This document shows, one piece after another, positions 16,121 through 24,648 of a stretch of DNA of 51,066 nucleotides. The notes under the pieces are model-generated. The model had not been told where the DNA came from. It was given only the letters and a program-made list of their open reading frames with translations, and made no database searches. This DNA is from Desulfobacteraceae bacterium. Lineage in GTDB: Bacteria; Desulfobacterota; Desulfobacteria; Desulfobacterales; Desulfosalsimonadaceae. The translations under genes were made by a program, and so were the position numbers. Every line of letters begins with the position of its first letter. Within the stretch, counting starts at the first letter, position 1. Location: positions 1 through 51,066 of the forward strand of contig JAABSH010000025.1 in the NCBI GenBank assembly GCA_011390465.1, in the 5' to 3' direction.

Positions 16121-18124
16121 ATGGCAAACCAGATGAGGATAAACTTGATTTTATTATTAGGGGTGTTTTTTTTATGCTGCATGGTGTCCGGCTGTAATGA
16201 CAGCAGCAGTGATTCAGACAAAACCAAATCCGCGGATATTGAAAAAACCTGGTATCGGGATGCGGACGGCGACGGTTATGGTGATCCGTCGACAACCCTT
16301 AGCCAGCAGTCCCAGCCGGCCGGTTATGTGGCAAATTCAGATGACTGTGCGGACCATGACGCGGACATTTTTCCCGGGGCCCCGGAACTGTGCGACGGCA
16401 AGGACAATAATTGTGATGGCAGGGTGGATGAAAATGCCTGCGCACCTGAAACACAGACCATTTCCGGTTTTATTGCCAATATGAGCGCGGCCCGGCCTTA
16501 TTTCAGTGAAACTTCATATCTGCAGCTGATATTGTACCCCAATGACGAACAACTGGCATTCACAACAGATAATCAGGGCCGCCGCGTATACACCTCAGAT
16601 CTTGCCAGCATCAGCATTCCGGCAGATGGCGATTTTGTATTAGAAGCTACCGGTCTTGCTTCCGGAAATTATGTGATTGTGGCCCAGTTGCTGACGACTT
16701 ATGACCCGGAATTCACAGAGGCGCCGGTATTATCGGATAATAAAAACCAGCCGGCCATTTTTTCCGTGACGGCAGGTGATGATGAAACCCTTGATATCGA
16801 TCTTGGAAATGTTTTTCTGCCGGTGCCGGCAGTGGTTGCGGATGAAGAAACCGGCCCGGCCACACCTGCCGGCGTGTCTGCCTCAGATGGGGATTTTGAG
16901 GATAAAATCCGGGTGACCTGGAATGCTTCTGATGGCGCGACCACCTATGAAGTATACCGCGCAGATTCTTTTTCAGGACAAAAGGCCAGAATAAAGACCA
17001 CCACCGCCACTGTTTATGAGGACCGGGCCCTGCCCTGCGGCGTGGATTATTACTACTGGGTGAAAGCTGTCAATGATGCCGGTTCCAGTGATTTGTTTTA
17101 CAGTGATCTGGGTTTTATCCGGTGTCCGGCGCCCAAGGAAGACCCCAGGGATGCCTCTGCTGACGGCGATGATGCGGATGATTCTAATGAAAAGCCTGAG
17201 GACAGGCCGGTGACCCTGAATACACCTGCCGGCGTCAAAGCCTCTGACGGCACCTATGCAAATAAAATCCGGGTAAGCTGGCATGCGGTAAGCGGCGCAG
17301 CTGCTTATGATATTTACAGGAGTGGTTCCTGTTGTGGCGATAAAATTAAAATAGGGACTTCCAGCACACCGACCTATGATGATGTTGACGTAAATTATGG
17401 GACTTATTTTTATTGGGTTAAGGCAAATGATACCACTGGCACCAGCGAATTCAGCCTGCCGGAAGTGGGGTATATCATGCTACGTCCGTTTGCGCCAACA
17501 GGGGTGAAGGCATCGGATGGCACTTACTACAATAAAGTGCTTGTATCCTGGAATGCGGCACTGAAACCGCAGCCTTATGCTTTTGATCCCTGCTGCCCCT
17601 GCTGTTCAGTGGACTCCCAAAAAATATGCATCACGAGTTCCTGGGAAATTTATCGGGCCCGTTGGAAGGGTGATACAAAAAAATTGATCGGCACCAGCAC
17701 CACCAATCAGTTTTTTGACACGGACCTGGATTGCAGTAATTGCTGCTGTGTGGAAAGTTATGTCTATTGGGTAAAAGCGGTAAACGTCGCAGGTACAAGT
17801 AATTTCAGTAATTGTGATGAAGGAAGCGTGTATAGAACACTTTGTGATCCCACCGGTGTTAAAGCCTCTGACGGCCGTGCCAATTGTGTGTGGATAAGTT
17901 GGAATACCGTGGCAGGTGCCAAAAGATATGATATTTACCGGTCCACATCTGAAAGTGGCACAAAAACAAAAATCTGTTCCATTGACCATCCCTGCAATAA
18001 ATTTAGAGACACCACCACCACCTGTCCTACTGAATATTATTACTGGGTAAAAACAATTGATGGCAAGGGTTACACCGACTGCCGGTTTGGCAAGTATGAC
18101 ACTGGCTATTGCACGTCTGAATAA
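16121..18124 (+). CDS. Cell-surface lipoprotein with MopE-like repeat and FN3 domains
   Basis: A lipoprotein signal peptide ends in the lipobox VSGC near residue 25, so the mature protein is lipid-anchored outside the cytoplasm. About residues 45-105 hold a MopE-type aspartate-rich repeat (DADGDGYGDP, DDCADHD, ELCDGKDNNCDG) likely to bind calcium or another metal. A beta-rich segment follows, then four fibronectin type III-like domains, each starting with P-A/T-G-V-x-A-S-D-G. An acidic linker lies between the first two. The third FN3 unit carries unusual cysteine clusters (CCPCC near 491-495, CSNCCC near 538-543). AAGGGGG at 16107-16113 suits the ATG at 16121 better than the one at 16115. It is probably a surface adhesion or binding protein; the ligand is unknown. 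Confidence 0.8.
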   Translation: MANQMRINLILLLGVFFLCCMVSGCNDSSSDSDKTKSADIEKTWYRDADGDGYGDPSTTLSQQSQPAGYVANSDDCADHDADIFPGAPELCDGKDNNCDGRVDENACAPETQTISGFIANMSAARPYFSETSYLQLILYPNDEQLAFTTDNQGRRVYTSDLASISIPADGDFVLEATGLASGNYVIVAQLLTTYDPEFTEAPVLSDNKNQPAIFSVTAGDDETLDIDLGNVFLPVPAVVADEETGPATPAGVSASDGDFEDKIRVTWNASDGATTYEVYRADSFSGQKARIKTTTATVYEDRALPCGVDYYYWVKAVNDAGSSDLFYSDLGFIRCPAPKEDPRDASADGDDADDSNEKPEDRPVTLNTPAGVKASDGTYANKIRVSWHAVSGAAAYDIYRSGSCCGDKIKIGTSSTPTYDDVDVNYGTYFYWVKANDTTGTSEFSLPEVGYIMLRPFAPTGVKASDGTYYNKVLVSWNAALKPQPYAFDPCCPCCSVDSQKICITSSWEIYRARWKGDTKKLIGTSTTNQFFDTDLDCSNCCCVESYVYWVKAVNVAGTSNFSNCDEGSVYRTLCDPTGVKASDGRANCVWISWNTVAGAKRYDIYRSTSESGTKTKICSIDHPCNKFRDTTTTCPTEYYYWVKTIDGKGYTDCRFGKYDTGYCTSE

Positions 18125-18146
18125 TGTTCAGAAGAACATTGATGTT

Positions 18147-18177
18147 AAAAAACCCGGCTCTTTGGCCGGGTTTTTTT
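18147..18177 (+). terminator. Rho-independent terminator after the lipoprotein gene
   Basis: CCCGGC at 18153-18158 pairs with GCCGGG at 18165-18170. Flanking A and T runs extend the stem, and seven T follow. Confidence 0.88.
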
Positions 18178-18295
18178 GTCTGGAAAATCATATTAAACAT
18201 CAATATAAAAGAAGATAAATCAAATTTGATCGGTAATCACGGTTAGTTTTCAGACCATCAGGAGAATGAAACAAAGGTGAGGATTCAAAGAAAAT

Positions 18296-19726
18296 ATGCC
18301 TGAAATATATAGCGAACTGTTGAACTGGCGAAATGTGGTTGATGTTTTGCTGATCGCGGTGGGGATTTTTGTGGTGTACCGCACCATAAGACGGCGGGGC
18401 ACCTGGAAAATCATGGCCGGTATTATCGTGGCCATGGCCGTATTTCTGGCGGCCAATTTTCTGGACTTGAACGGAATTAAATGGATTTACAGCAATTTGA
18501 GCAATGTAATTCTGATTGCCCTGATTGTTATTTTTCAGCCGGAATTGCGAAAAATTCTGGAGCAGACAGTATCTTTGCGCCGCGGAAAATTTTCTGATCC
18601 GGCAAATGAACTGTCCCGGATGATTGTGGACGCCTTGTTTAACATGGCGGATCTGCGGCGGGGCGCTATTATTGTTTTTCCCGGAAGGGAACCGGTAGAA
18701 GAGTTTTTATCCGGCGGGTATGCGCTGAATGCCCGGCCCAGTTATCCCCTGCTCATGAGTATTTTTGATCCCCATTCGCCGGGACATGACGGCGCCCTGG
18801 TGATTTCAAACGGGGTGTTTAAACGGTTCGGCGTACGCCTCCCGGTTTCGGAGAGTTTTGAACTTGATGAGGCATACGGCACCCGTCATCATGCGGCCAT
18901 GGGGCTTTCGGAAAAAACCGATGCGCTCGTTTTTCTGGTTTCCGAAGAACGGGGCACGGTGGCCATGTTTCACCAGGGCAAAATGTACAAAAATCCCGGC
19001 CCGGACCAGCTTTTCGCGGCAATGGAAGCCCTTTGGAAAAAAAATCGCTTCAATCCGGTTCAGTTTTACACGGGCGAAAACCGGCGGCGGTTTTTTTTTC
19101 AGGCCGCTGTCAGTCTGGGACTGGCGGCTGTTTTCTGGTCCACCATCATTGTTTCCCAGATTCAGGTGGTGGAAAAGGTGGTTTCCGTGCCGGTGGAATA
19201 TGTTTCATCCAGCGCGCGTCACGTACTGGTGGGGGAACGGGAAAAAGAACTTCAGCTGTATCTGGCCGGCGCAAAGTCGCTTCTGGACGGGCTGGATTCC
19301 TCCAGCTTAAGCATCAATATTGATTTATCAAAGTATGGCTCCGGCACCCAGTCCATCTTCATCACCAGCGATAATGTGCGTCTGCCAAAAGGGGTGAAGC
19401 TTTTGGAAACCTATCCGTCAAGCCTGGAGCTGACGCTGGCGGCCATTGTGGAGCAGTGGGCCACGATTACCCCGCAGCTGGTGGGCAGTCTGCCGGAAGG
19501 GTATGAAATCAGCGCCATTGAAATCAGTCCGCACCGGGTCCGGGTGCTGTCTCCGTCTTCGGGTGAAAATGAAAATTTCATCAGTGTGACCACAACCCCG
19601 ATTTATCTGGAAAGTGTTAATCGAAACCGGAAAATTTTGTGCAAAATCATTGCGCCCCAGACCATCAAGCCGGTTGACGATCAGTGGCCGGATGTGGAAG
19701 TGAGCATTTCAGTGGCCGTGCAATGA
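18296..19726 (+). CDS. cdaA: Diadenylate cyclase (CdaA-type) fused to YbbR/CdaR-like domains
   Basis: The N-terminus has about three membrane helices (residues 15-85) followed by a DisA_N diadenylate cyclase domain, which makes c-di-AMP from two ATP. The DGA motif is at 165-167, and GTRHHAA contains R197-H198-H199 in place of the more common RHR. A further membrane helix at about 265-285 leads into two YbbR-like extracytoplasmic repeats (about 295-375 and 380-475, with VPVEYVSS and LPEGYE). In many Firmicutes these are two genes, cdaA and the regulator cdaR; here they are one 476-aa polypeptide. The gene stands alone after a terminator. The fusion implies fixed stoichiometry between cyclase and its envelope-facing regulator. 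Confidence 0.87.
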   Translation: MPEIYSELLNWRNVVDVLLIAVGIFVVYRTIRRRGTWKIMAGIIVAMAVFLAANFLDLNGIKWIYSNLSNVILIALIVIFQPELRKILEQTVSLRRGKFSDPANELSRMIVDALFNMADLRRGAIIVFPGREPVEEFLSGGYALNARPSYPLLMSIFDPHSPGHDGALVISNGVFKRFGVRLPVSESFELDEAYGTRHHAAMGLSEKTDALVFLVSEERGTVAMFHQGKMYKNPGPDQLFAAMEALWKKNRFNPVQFYTGENRRRFFFQAAVSLGLAAVFWSTIIVSQIQVVEKVVSVPVEYVSSSARHVLVGEREKELQLYLAGAKSLLDGLDSSSLSINIDLSKYGSGTQSIFITSDNVRLPKGVKLLETYPSSLELTLAAIVEQWATITPQLVGSLPEGYEISAIEISPHRVRVLSPSSGENENFISVTTTPIYLESVNRNRKILCKIIAPQTIKPVDDQWPDVEVSISVAVQ

Positions 19727-19826
19727 TATTTTTTCATAGCTTTTAGGTCGATATGCGCTTTCAGCAGAAACGCAAGCCGTCTTCTATACCGGATCCGCCA
19801 TTTATGGAAATTTTTCGGGCAGTCCC

Positions 19827-20774
19827 CTAAATATCCTCAAAAAATTTTCCCTGATACAAATCCCTTGCTTCAAGGGTGGATTTTATTTTTTCAATGGTTG
19901 TCTTTTTGTTCAATGCCCATTTTGGTGCAACAAGTTCCCCGGGATGGGGGTCGCTGGTCAACCGCTGGATTACCATGGTTTTTGGCAGATAGGTCAGAAA
20001 TTCGCACAGGATATCCACATATTTATCCTGGGTCAGGCAGGTGTAGCAGCCCTGGTCAAGCAGTGCGGCCATTTTTGTTCCCCGGACCACATACAGCATA
20101 TGAAATTTGATCCCGTCAATTCCCATTTTTGAAATGATTTTAGCCGTTTCCAGCATTTGTTGTTTTGTTTCACCGGGCAGGCCCAAAATGACATGAACAC
20201 AGATGTGGATGCCCCGGTTTTGGGTGGCGGCAACGGCTTTTTTAAAGGCGTTAACGTCATGGCCCCGGTTGATCAGTGCCAGGGTGGTGTCGTGAGCCGA
20301 CTGAAGACCGTATTCAATCCAGACCAGATAGTCTTTTGCATAATCCTGCAAAAGCGCCAGCTTGTCTTCATCCACACAGTCCGGCCGGGTGCCGATGGAC
20401 AGACCGGCCACATCAGGAACACTGAGGGCTTCGTCATAGTACTGCCTGAGGGTGTCCGCCGGAGCATAGGTGTTGGTAAAAGCTTGAAAATAAGCAATAA
20501 ATTTTTTGGCTTTGTAACGTTTGATCACATATTCCCGGGCATTTAAAATCTGATCCCGCACGGATATGCCTTTTTGAAAAAAGCCCGTGCCGGAACCGCT
20601 GGCATTGCAAAAAATGCATCCGTCAGCAGACAGGGTCCCGTCCCGGTTGGGACAGGAAAAGCCGGCATCCACGGTGATTTTGTGCACCCGATGACCGAAA
20701 ATATTTTTAAAATACGTGTTCAGATCATAGAATCGGTTTTCTGTGACCTGCTGTGGATAAGGGTTTTTTGCCAT
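19827..20774 (-). CDS. Radical SAM protein, YhcC/TIGR01212-like
   Basis: The 315-aa protein has the cysteine pattern of the TIGR01212/YhcC radical SAM group: C41, C53 and C56 in CPNRDG...CIFC, which would bind a 4Fe-4S cluster and S-adenosylmethionine. FAYFQAFTNTY-like and GTRPDC motifs follow as in the family (here FIAYFQAFTNTY and SIGTRPDC). I chose the ATG at 20774; the longer frame reading to 20951 overlaps the start of mnmG on the other strand and has no homology-like content. It is divergent from mnmG with about 107 bp between starts. The physiological substrate of the family is not established. Confidence 0.86.
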   Translation of the reverse strand: MAKNPYPQQVTENRFYDLNTYFKNIFGHRVHKITVDAGFSCPNRDGTLSADGCIFCNASGSGTGFFQKGISVRDQILNAREYVIKRYKAKKFIAYFQAFTNTYAPADTLRQYYDEALSVPDVAGLSIGTRPDCVDEDKLALLQDYAKDYLVWIEYGLQSAHDTTLALINRGHDVNAFKKAVAATQNRGIHICVHVILGLPGETKQQMLETAKIISKMGIDGIKFHMLYVVRGTKMAALLDQGCYTCLTQDKYVDILCEFLTYLPKTMVIQRLTSDPHPGELVAPKWALNKKTTIEKIKSTLEARDLYQGKFFEDI

Positions 20775-20881
20775 TGAAAAGATGCCTGTTTTGGTATTTA
20801 ATGAGTTGTGTTTCGATTCAATGCTATCACAAACAGCATGGGGGTCGCAATAATTACAAAAAGAAACAGGTATGTTAACAC

Positions 20882-22780
20882 ATGATGGTGTATCCGAAAA
20901 AATATGATGTGATTGTGGTGGGCGCGGGTCATGCCGGGTGTGAGGCGGCACTGGCTGCGGCCCGCATGGGCTGCCGGGTGCTGGTGCTGGCCATTGATCT
21001 GGATAAGATTGCAGCCATGCCGTGCAGCCCGTCCATCGGCGGGATGGCCAAAGGACAGCTGGTAAAAGAGATAGATGCCCTGGGCGGAGAAATGGCGAAG
21101 ATTACCGACAAAACCGCCATCCATTTTCGAAAATTAAATACCAAAAAAGGGCCTGCGGTCCATGCCTCCCGCACCCAGAATGATAAAAACCGCTATCACC
21201 GCGCCATGAAGGCGGTGCTGGAAAAAACCCCGAACCTGGACGTGAAGCAGGCCCGGGTGGACGCCCTGGCAGTGGAGGACAGCCGGGTGGTCGGTGTTTG
21301 CGACCACACGGGCTACGGGTTTGAAGCACCGGCCGTGGTGCTGGCCACGGGAACCTTTTTAAGCGGCCGGGTCCATATCGGCGAAAAATCCTTTAAAGCC
21401 GGCCGGGCCGGAGAATTTGCCGCCTATGCCCTGGCAGACAACTTGAAAAACCTGGGGTTTTCTCTGGGCCGGCTGAAAACCGGCACCCCACCCCGGCTTC
21501 ATCGGGACAGCATTGATTTTTCGAAAATGACCCGACAGGAGAGCGATCTTTCAGCTGAGCCGTTTTCCTTTTTTTCCAAAGGTTTTGAACTTGGGCACCT
21601 GCCCAGCCATATCGGCCGGATTGAAAAAAAGACCATCTCTATTGTGCAGAAAAACATTCATCTGTCCGCTCTTTACAGCGGCCGGATTACCGGCACTGCC
21701 GCTCGGTATTGTCCGTCTTTTGAAGACAAGGTGATGAAATTCCCCCACAGGGACAGCCACCAGCTGATTCTGGAACCTGAAGGCATTGATACCCAGGAAA
21801 TTTATGCCAGCGGTCTGGGCAACAGCCTGCCCTTGGAAATTCAGCTGGAAGTGGTCCGGTCCGTGGAAGGACTGGAATGCGCGGAAATTATGCGGCCGGC
21901 CTATGCCATTGAATATGATTATGTCAATCCCGTGCACCTGACCCCCCGGCTGGAAACCAAAAAAATCAGCGGCCTTTTCATGGCCGGTCAGATTAATGGG
22001 ACCTCCGGATATGAAGAGGCCGCGGCCCAGGGAATGTGGGCCGGAATTAATGCGGCGTGCCGGGTGCAGCAACGGCCGCCGTTTCTTCTGGACCGGTCCC
22101 AGGCGTACATGGGGGTAATGGTGGATGATCTGGTGACCCGGGGCACCCGGGAGCCTTACCGGATGTTTACCTCACGGGCGGAATACCGGCTGATGATGCG
22201 AGAAGATAACGCGGATCTCCGGCTGGCAGCAATCGGGCATGAACTGGGACTGGTGGGTGCGGACACGGTAAAAGACGTTAAAGAGCGGCAGAAGCAGATT
22301 CAGGATGAAATCGGCCGGGTCCGGAAAGTGGTGGTCAAACCGGTGCCAATGGTGAATCAGTATTTATCGGATCACGGGTCGCCGCTCATTGACAACGGGG
22401 TCCATATGGATCAGCTTCTCAAACGGAGCGAACTGGATTATGGCATCGTGGAGACGCTGGCGCCGGCGACCTGCTCTCCGGGCACAGTCCTGGATCGCCG
22501 GGTGATCCGGCAGGTGGAGATAGAAATAAAATACGAAGGATATATTCAGAAACAGCTGAAAGAAATAGAAAAATTCAGTGATCTGGAACTTCAGAAAATA
22601 CCGGAGGATTTTGATTTTACGGTATTGCACGGCTTGTCAAATGAGCTCAAGGAAAAATTGTCCGCTGTTCACCCTTTGTCTCTGGGCCAGGCCTCCCGAA
22701 TTGACGGGATGACGCCGGTGGCCCTTTCCGTGATCATGATCGCCCTGAAATCCCGAAGGGGAACAAAATCTGAATTATAA
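20882..22780 (+). CDS. mnmG: tRNA uridine-5-carboxymethylaminomethyl modification enzyme MnmG
   Basis: MnmG (GidA) is the FAD protein that, with the GTPase MnmE, modifies wobble uridine 34 of several tRNAs. The FAD-binding motif VVGAGHAGCEAA is at residues 12-23. Family signatures include MPCSPSIGG, GLKTGTPPR-like LKTGTPPRL, GQINGTSGYEEAAAQG and TSRAEYRL. It is 632 aa, the usual length. Two ATG codons (20882 and 20885) are adjacent. The rsmG gene that often follows mnmG is absent. Confidence 0.97.
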   Translation: MMVYPKKYDVIVVGAGHAGCEAALAAARMGCRVLVLAIDLDKIAAMPCSPSIGGMAKGQLVKEIDALGGEMAKITDKTAIHFRKLNTKKGPAVHASRTQNDKNRYHRAMKAVLEKTPNLDVKQARVDALAVEDSRVVGVCDHTGYGFEAPAVVLATGTFLSGRVHIGEKSFKAGRAGEFAAYALADNLKNLGFSLGRLKTGTPPRLHRDSIDFSKMTRQESDLSAEPFSFFSKGFELGHLPSHIGRIEKKTISIVQKNIHLSALYSGRITGTAARYCPSFEDKVMKFPHRDSHQLILEPEGIDTQEIYASGLGNSLPLEIQLEVVRSVEGLECAEIMRPAYAIEYDYVNPVHLTPRLETKKISGLFMAGQINGTSGYEEAAAQGMWAGINAACRVQQRPPFLLDRSQAYMGVMVDDLVTRGTREPYRMFTSRAEYRLMMREDNADLRLAAIGHELGLVGADTVKDVKERQKQIQDEIGRVRKVVVKPVPMVNQYLSDHGSPLIDNGVHMDQLLKRSELDYGIVETLAPATCSPGTVLDRRVIRQVEIEIKYEGYIQKQLKEIEKFSDLELQKIPEDFDFTVLHGLSNELKEKLSAVHPLSLGQASRIDGMTPVALSVIMIALKSRRGTKSEL

Positions 22781-22811
22781 TATATTTTAAAGGGTTATTT
22801 GTTATCTGGCC

Positions 22812-22839
22812 TTGACAATGCCATGTTTTGTTTTATTGT
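22812..22839 (+). promoter_or_regulatory. Candidate promoter of the DnaJ-type co-chaperone gene
   Basis: TTGACA at 22812-22817 and TATTGT at 22834-22839 are spaced by 16 bp. They lie about 65 bp before the co-chaperone start. Confidence 0.5.
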
Positions 22840-22903
22840 TAGGTGCAGTTAATATAATTCTGAAATGGTTTAAAAAACAGAAAAAAGGCAGGTACTCGAA
22901 AAA

Positions 22904-23839
22904 ATGGCGCAAAAGGATTATTACAAAATTCTGGGTGTCGGTAAGGATGCAAGCTCTGGAGAAATCAAAAAAGCCTATCGCAAACTGGCCCTTAAATACC
23001 ATCCGGACCATGCTTCCGGGGACAAGGCGAAAGAAGAGAAATTTAAAGAGATCAGCGAAGCATACGCCGTGCTCAGTGACACGGAAAAACGCAAAAAATA
23101 CGATACTTATGGTTCAGAAGGATTTCAGCAGCAGTATTCCCAGGAAGATATTTTCAGAGGCTCCAACATAGAAGATATATTAAAAGAATTCGGATTTGGC
23201 GGTGCTTCTTTTTTTTCAGGCGGCCGAAAAGCCGGCGGCGGCAAGCGGTTTTCTTTTAATCCGGAGTCCATGTTTGGTTTTGGCGGGGCACAACAGCAGC
23301 AGTCAGCTCCGGTAAAGGGATCTGACATGGAGTATGAAATCGGACTGACGTTGTCTGAAATTGCCACCGGCACATCCAAAAGTTTGTCTTTTCAGAACCC
23401 TTCCGGCGGCACGGAAACCATTACCGTAAAAATTCCAAAAGGCATGATCACCGGTAAAAAACTGCGCCTTTCCGGGCGCGGTCAGCCAAGTCCCTATGGG
23501 GGACCGGCCGGGGATTTATACATAAAATCCAAGGTGATGCCTGATCCGGTGTTCCGGCTGAAGGACTATGATGTATACATTACCCGGGAAATTAAACTCA
23601 CCGACGCGCTGCTCGGCACGCAGATTTCCGTTCCTACCATCGATGGCAAACAACTGAATTTAAAAATTCCGCCGGGAACCAAGCACAAGAATAAACTGCG
23701 GTTAACCGGAAACGGGATTCCGCATATGAAAGGCGGCGGATCCGGGGATATGTATGTTGAAGTTCTTGTTGCCATGCCGAAAAAACTAAACAAAAAGCAA
23801 AAAGCCCTTGTTGAAAATCTTGTAGCAGAAGGATTGTAA
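22904..23839 (+). CDS. DnaJ-type co-chaperone without zinc finger (CbpA-like)
   Basis: The J domain occupies residues 4-70, with the essential HPD motif in KYHPDHA. It stimulates the ATPase of DnaK-type Hsp70. A G/F-rich linker ([18 protein letters not shown]) follows, then the DnaJ C-terminal peptide-binding domains I and II (about 145-300) and a C-terminal dimerisation tail. No CxxCxGxG zinc finger is present, making it a type II (CbpA/DnaJ2) protein of 311 aa. It is not beside dnaK or grpE. A strong terminator follows. Confidence 0.92.
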   Translation: MAQKDYYKILGVGKDASSGEIKKAYRKLALKYHPDHASGDKAKEEKFKEISEAYAVLSDTEKRKKYDTYGSEGFQQQYSQEDIFRGSNIEDILKEFGFGGASFFSGGRKAGGGKRFSFNPESMFGFGGAQQQQSAPVKGSDMEYEIGLTLSEIATGTSKSLSFQNPSGGTETITVKIPKGMITGKKLRLSGRGQPSPYGGPAGDLYIKSKVMPDPVFRLKDYDVYITREIKLTDALLGTQISVPTIDGKQLNLKIPPGTKHKNKLRLTGNGIPHMKGGGSGDMYVEVLVAMPKKLNKKQKALVENLVAEGL

Positions 23840-23885
23840 GTTGATCAAGGGCGATTAACGGTTTTTAGATGTTTTCAGGAAAACC

Positions 23886-23922
23886 AAAAACCGGCAGCCG
23901 GATTCCCGGCAGCCGGTTTTTT
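23886..23922 (+). terminator. Strong rho-independent terminator after the co-chaperone gene
   Basis: Two nested perfect stems are separated by a single A/A mismatch: CCGGC (23891-23895) with GCCGG (23912-23916), and GCCGG (23897-23901) with CCGGC (23906-23910). The loop is ATTC, and a run of T follows. Confidence 0.92.
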
Positions 23923-23942
23923 GTTGTTGTTGCAGCAAATCG

Positions 23943-23957
23943 TGTGACAATATCACA
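23943..23957. promoter_or_regulatory. CRP/FNR-like palindrome upstream of hpt
   Basis: TGTGA-CAATA-TCACA is a perfect 5-nt dyad with a 5-nt spacer. It is centred about 58 bp before the predicted hpt transcription start. CRP/HcpR-type sites normally have a 6-nt spacer, so the identity of the binder is uncertain. Confidence 0.35.
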
Positions 23958-23972
23958 AATACGGTAAATTTA

Positions 23973-24001
23973 TTGACAAAAGCATTGGGTCCCGTTATAA
24001 C
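23973..24001 (+). promoter_or_regulatory. Sigma-70 type promoter of hpt
   Basis: TTGACA at 23973-23978 and TATAAC at 23996-24001 are separated by 17 bp. This leaves a leader of about 105 nt before hpt. Confidence 0.68.
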
Positions 24002-24113
24002 AAATTTGCTGTTTATCGGAAAGAGTCCTTTTTTCGGTGGATAAAAACACCCTACAAAAATAATTGAGATTTAATCTCCTGTAATTTTAAGCGCTTAAAG
24101 CAGCAAGTCATCT

Positions 24114-24632
24114 ATGCCTGACCTGAGAATTATCCTGACTAAAGAAAAAATTGATCACCTGATCAGTGAAATGGCCCAAAAAATTTCCAGAGATTATGCG
24201 GATCGGCATCTGGTGATGGTTGGTGTTCTTAAGGGCGCATTTATTTTTCTGGGAGACCTGGCACGGCAGCTGACAATTCCGGCGGAGATTGATTTTATAC
24301 AATTTTCCAGTTACGGAAACAAAGACACTTCTTCCGGTGACATCCGGCTGAAGAAAGATGTTTCTTGTGATATAAAGGGCAAAGATCTTCTGGTGGTGGA
24401 AGATATCATTGATACCGGACTGACCATGCAAAAACTGGTGGCGCATCTGGCGACGTTTTTGCCAAACAGCGTCCGGGTCTGCACTTTTATTGATAAAAAG
24501 GAACGGCGAAAAGTGGAATTCACGGCGGATTACGTCTGCCACCACGTTAACAGCGGGTTTCTGGTGGGATACGGCCTGGATTATGCTGAAAAATACAGAA
24601 ATTTGCCGGCACTTTATCACCTAAATTTATAA
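24114..24632 (+). CDS. hpt: Hypoxanthine phosphoribosyltransferase
   Basis: The enzyme salvages hypoxanthine (and often guanine) to IMP or GMP using PRPP. The PRPP-binding loop VVEDIIDTGLTM lies near residue 100, and the early motif VGVLKGAFIFLGDL and the late motif VGYGLDYAEKYRNLP are conserved in the family. It is 172 aa, the normal length. It has its own promoter and no strong Shine-Dalgarno. A zinc-ribbon/DUF3426 gene starts 16 bp downstream. Confidence 0.95.
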   Translation: MPDLRIILTKEKIDHLISEMAQKISRDYADRHLVMVGVLKGAFIFLGDLARQLTIPAEIDFIQFSSYGNKDTSSGDIRLKKDVSCDIKGKDLLVVEDIIDTGLTMQKLVAHLATFLPNSVRVCTFIDKKERRKVEFTADYVCHHVNSGFLVGYGLDYAEKYRNLPALYHLNL

Positions 24633-24648
24633 GCAGCGAGGAAATAAA

